Notes under the pieces: model-generated
Told to the model about the DNA's origin: nothing
The model's input: the letters and a program-made list of their open reading frames with translations, nothing else
The model's database searches: none
Translations under genes and position numbers: made by a program
Assembly (NCBI RefSeq): GCF_029910535.1
Contig: NZ_CP069362.1
Location: 434,001 to 498,000, forward strand
Length of the DNA stretch: 64,000 nt
From: Marinitoga aeolica
GTDB lineage: Bacteria; Thermotogota; Thermotogae; Petrotogales; Petrotogaceae
Reading direction: 5' to 3'
Part shown: positions 61,707 through 64,000 of the stretch, piece after piece
Layout of the letters: each line of letters begins with the position of its first letter
Position numbering within the stretch: position 1 is the first letter of the stretch

Positions 61707-62489
61707 CTAAAAATTAATATCAAACCTTATTCCATACTTTTTATTTGAATTGATAACAAAATATATATCATTTCGTATTATTGGCAAAGTTATTTCGAAT
61801 TCATTCTTTATTTTTTTTAAAAAATCACTTCTTATTATATCTCCTTCGGCTTTAAAATCAAAATATAAATTAATATCTTTACTCAACATTTCTACAAAAA
61901 CCTTATTTTTTGATATTGTAATTATACCAATATTTCCAAAAGTTAAAAACCCCCCATAATCGCTCTTTTTATTTAACGTATCTACGAAAAAACCTATTTT
62001 TATTTTATCTCCAAAATAATAACCAAATGACGTTTCAGAAAAATCATATAAATTAATCCAATAAAAATAATTATTAAAACCTTTTTTAAGATTTATTCCT
62101 ACCATACCATTTGAAACAATATAAGACGCTGGATATTCAAAAAATATATTTTCGAAAGAAATCAAAAATGATTTATTTGACCAGATAAAATAATTCGGAT
62201 CATTAAAATTATTTTCTTTATATTTATAATTTATGCTAAATCCTGGTTGATAAAATTTTAAATAATTTAAAATTTCATCTATACTAGAAACTTCTATGTA
62301 ATCTTTATTTTCTGGCTTCATCACAATATAAAAAGAAACATTGGCAACATATAAATTTGTTGCTTCAAAATTAAAATTATAATCTATTTTCAGATTACCA
62401 TTATCTAAATAAGTAAAAAAAAGGTTATTTGAAAAACTTATAAATGCCAAAACAAAAAACAGAGTTATAAACAATAGTTTTTTTTTCAT
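61707..62489 (-). CDS. Exported beta-rich protein, possibly outer membrane barrel
   Basis: Unrecognised 260-residue protein with a clear signal peptide (LLFITLFFVLAFISFSN, cleavage near residue 20). The mature part has repeated short alternating strands rich in Phe, Tyr, Asn and Asp, such as FSINYKYKENN, IKIGFFVDTLN, GGFLTFGNIGIITI and YGIRFDINF. It ends in Phe, which is the usual last residue of outer membrane beta barrels. This fits a small toga barrel protein, but no family could be named. It lies between the yebC terminator and cheR. Confidence 0.6.
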   Translation of the reverse strand: MKKKLLFITLFFVLAFISFSNNLFFTYLDNGNLKIDYNFNFEATNLYVANVSFYIVMKPENKDYIEVSSIDEILNYLKFYQPGFSINYKYKENNFNDPNYFIWSNKSFLISFENIFFEYPASYIVSNGMVGINLKKGFNNYFYWINLYDFSETSFGYYFGDKIKIGFFVDTLNKKSDYGGFLTFGNIGIITISKNKVFVEMLSKDINLYFDFKAEGDIIRSDFLKKIKNEFEITLPIIRNDIYFVINSNKKYGIRFDINF

Positions 62490-62500
62490 TCAATCACCTT

Positions 62501-62525
62501 AAAAACAAGGGGCAAATAGCCCCTT
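62501..62525 (-). terminator. Terminator after yebC
   Basis: AAGGGGC-AAATA-GCCCCTT is a seven-base-pair stem; on the minus strand GTTTTT follows. It lies directly past the yebC stop and only about 12 bases before the next gene start. Confidence 0.75.
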
Positions 62526-62528
62526 AAA

Positions 62529-63281
62529 TTACATATTTTGTGCCAATCTTTCCATTTCTTCATCATCTATTTCAAAATTAGCAAATACTTCTTGAATATC
62601 ATCACTATCTTCTAATGCATCAAGTAATTTCAATAATTTTTCTGCATCTGAACCCGCAATTTTAACTGTTGTTTTTGGTATGTAGGTTAAAGTTGCCTTT
62701 ACAGAGTATCCCATATCTTTCAATGTGTCTCGAACTTGAGCCATATCATCTGGAGAAGCTATTACCTGTATTTCTTCATCTTCAATTACATCTTCAGCTC
62801 CGGCATCTAAAGCAACCATCATAAATTCGTCTAAATCTGCTATTTCTGATTTTGGAACAATTATCATAGCTTTTCTTTCAAAATTCCATGCAACTGCTCC
62901 ACTTTCAGCTAAACTACCACCATGCTTTGAAAGAATATGCCTTACCTCTTGAGCAGCTCTATTTTTATTATCTGTTAAAGCCCTCATTATTATTGCAACC
63001 CCAGCTGGACCATAGCCTTCATACATTATTTCTACATATGAATCTGCATCTGTTCCTCCTGCACCTTTTTTTATAGCAGCTTCAATCTTGTCTTTTGGCA
63101 TATTTGCTTCTTTTGCTTTTTCAATAGCAGTTCTTAATCTTGGATTTGATTCAGGATCTGCCCCACCTTCTTTAGCAGCAACAGTCAATTCCCTAATAAG
63201 TTTAGTGAATATTTTGGATCTTTTGGCATCCTGTGCTGCTTTTCTGTGCTTTATATTTGCCCACTTGTTATGACCTGACAT
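62529..63281 (-). CDS. YebC/PmpR family protein
   Basis: The 250-residue protein starts MSGHNKWANIKHRKAAQDAKR, the classic YebC/TACO1 start, and has NPRLRTAIEKAKEANMPKD, YEGYGPAGVAIIMRALTDN and GAVAWNFERKA. Family members have been described as DNA-binding regulators and, more recently, as factors that help ribosomes through proline stretches. It lies between the SpoIIE-type phosphatase and the exported barrel-like protein. Confidence 0.95.
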   Translation of the reverse strand: MSGHNKWANIKHRKAAQDAKRSKIFTKLIRELTVAAKEGGADPESNPRLRTAIEKAKEANMPKDKIEAAIKKGAGGTDADSYVEIMYEGYGPAGVAIIMRALTDNKNRAAQEVRHILSKHGGSLAESGAVAWNFERKAMIIVPKSEIADLDEFMMVALDAGAEDVIEDEEIQVIASPDDMAQVRDTLKDMGYSVKATLTYIPKTTVKIAGSDAEKLLKLLDALEDSDDIQEVFANFEIDDEEMERLAQNM

Positions 63282-63302
63282 AATAAAATACCTCCTTTAA
63301 AA

Positions 63303-64000
63303 TCATTTTGATTTTATTATCATTATTGTTGTATCATCATGTTGAGACGCTTTCCCCACAAATTTATCTAATTCATTTATTATTGTTCTTATAGTTTCTT
63401 TTGAAGTCGTATCTTTTGTTTCTTTAAATATTTTTATTAATCTTTCTAATTCAAACTCATCACCATTTTCATTTCTCGCTTCTGTTACTCCATCTGTATA
63501 CAAAGCTACATTTATATTATTTTCATAATATAATTTTTGACTCTCAAATATAAATCCTTCCATGATTCCAATAGGCATATATTCTGCGTCAAATGTTAGT
63601 AACTCTCCATCTTTTAGAATCAGTGTTGGATTATGACCACAATTTATCATCTCGATAGTTTTATTTTTATAATCCAGCATCATAAAAATAGAAGTAACGA
63701 ATCTATCTTGCGGGATTTCCTTAGATATATAATCATTTAAATTAGAAACTATTGTTGTTAAATTATGATCTTTTTCCAATTCATGCCTTAATATTGATCT
63801 GAATGATGTCATTATTAAAGCAGCTGGAACACTTTTACCAGAAACATCTGCTAAAACAAGAAAAACTTTATCTCCCAAATTTACTACATCATAATAATCT
63901 CCACCAATATCATATGCTGGTCTATAAAACGCTTCTATATCAATATTTTCGAATTGTGGTATTTCTTTTGGCAACAATGACTTTTGTATTTCAGAAGCTA
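63303..64000 (-). CDS. SpoIIE/RsbU-type PP2C phosphatase domain protein (5' end cut)
   Basis: The frame is open to the window edge, so only the C-terminal 232 residues are seen. They form a SpoIIE-type serine phosphatase domain: ASEIQKSLLPKEIPQ linker, then PAYDIGGDYYDV with a metal Asp, VLADVSGKSVPAALIM, NCGHNPTLIL, LYTDGVTEARN and SQHDDTTIMIIK. Such proteins dephosphorylate anti-sigma-factor antagonists or act in signalling. The missing N-terminus may hold a sensor domain (GAF, PAS or HAMP). It precedes yebC by 21 bases. Confidence 0.9.
   Translation of the reverse strand, partial: ASEIQKSLLPKEIPQFENIDIEAFYRPAYDIGGDYYDVVNLGDKVFLVLADVSGKSVPAALIMTSFRSILRHELEKDHNLTTIVSNLNDYISKEIPQDRFVTSIFMMLDYKNKTIEMINCGHNPTLILKDGELLTFDAEYMPIGIMEGFIFESQKLYYENNINVALYTDGVTEARNENGDEFELERLIKIFKETKDTTSKETIRTIINELDKFVGKASQHDDTTIMIIKSK

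Noticed and set aside
1-64000. CRISPR arrays, insertion sequences, prophage or toxin-antitoxin pairs
   Set aside because: No repeat-spacer pattern, transposase, integrase or phage structural gene was seen. The only repeats found are the 17-base pair and the inverted repeat near 51.8 kb.

Overview
The window is a 64 kb piece of an AT-rich bacterial chromosome that most likely comes from a thermophilic member of the Thermotogota, order Petrotogales, with a Marinitoga-like genus as best guess. This is inferred from several things seen together: str and S10 ribosomal protein genes fused in one operon, a complete six-gene rnf cluster in the order C-D-G-E-A-B, a secreted type I pullulanase, GlgC plus GlgD, strong GGAGG ribosome binding sites, and very low GC. 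No 16S rRNA is present, so the placement rests on gene order and protein character only. The window holds about 69 protein genes, two tRNAs, one good small-RNA candidate, one gene remnant, and several well-formed promoters and terminators. No insertion sequences, prophage, CRISPR arrays or rRNA were seen.

Region 1 (1-9808, minus strand) is the translation block rpsL-rpsG-fusA-tuf-rpsJ-rplC-rplD-rplW-rplB-rpsS-rplV-rpsC-rplP-rpmC-rpsQ-rplN. It is driven by two sigma70-type promoters upstream of rpsL, with a structured spacer between tuf and rpsJ. Region 2 (9809-12883, minus) is a three-gene overlapping operon: MFS transporter, CYTH phosphatase-like protein and a DUF2201 VWA/metallopeptidase. 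Region 3 (13155-24598, plus) holds pullulanase, then on the opposite strand a LysR remnant and tRNA-Gln(TTG). It continues with a TGS-uridine kinase-like gene, CtpA protease, two orphan membrane proteins, an RND/MMPL exporter, a C-rich small RNA with its own promoter and terminator, and a membrane histidine-kinase look-alike that has lost its catalytic residues.

Region 4 (24612-41034, minus) is an almost gapless run of 20 genes. It begins with cobalamin adenosyltransferase, YlxP and YqeK, followed by an LCP protein with a partner and an FtsX/LolCE-type ABC exporter. Next come Ndk, an RNA methyltransferase, a phospholipase-C-like protein, GlgD and GlgC, two orphan membrane proteins, a radical SAM enzyme, and RnfCDGEAB, which couples ferredoxin:NAD+ redox chemistry to ion pumping. 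It ends in a perfect palindromic terminator shared with region 3. Region 5 (41111-52062, minus) runs from TilS, FtsH, a hotdog thioesterase and a PhoB/PhoR-like two-component pair split by a terminator, to pyrimidine nucleoside phosphorylase, a secreted NAGPA-type glycosidase and a second EF-G-like GTPase. It starts behind tRNA-Thr(CGT). Region 6 (52126-53047, plus) is a single HD-GYP gene. Region 7 (53150-64000, minus) contains MiaB, rpsB with a GC-rich structured leader, RsfS, GlmS, PlsX, L32, DUF177, RluD, LspA, CheR, a beta-rich exported protein, YebC and the cut end of a SpoIIE/RsbU-type phosphatase.

The most promising undescribed items are the C-rich small RNA at 22748-22824, which is complementary to the G-rich ribosome binding sites of glgD, glgC, ndk and rpsS in this same window; the histidine-kinase look-alike beside it; and the folded rpsB leader at 55393-55460. 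No complete new defence or mobile system was recognised.
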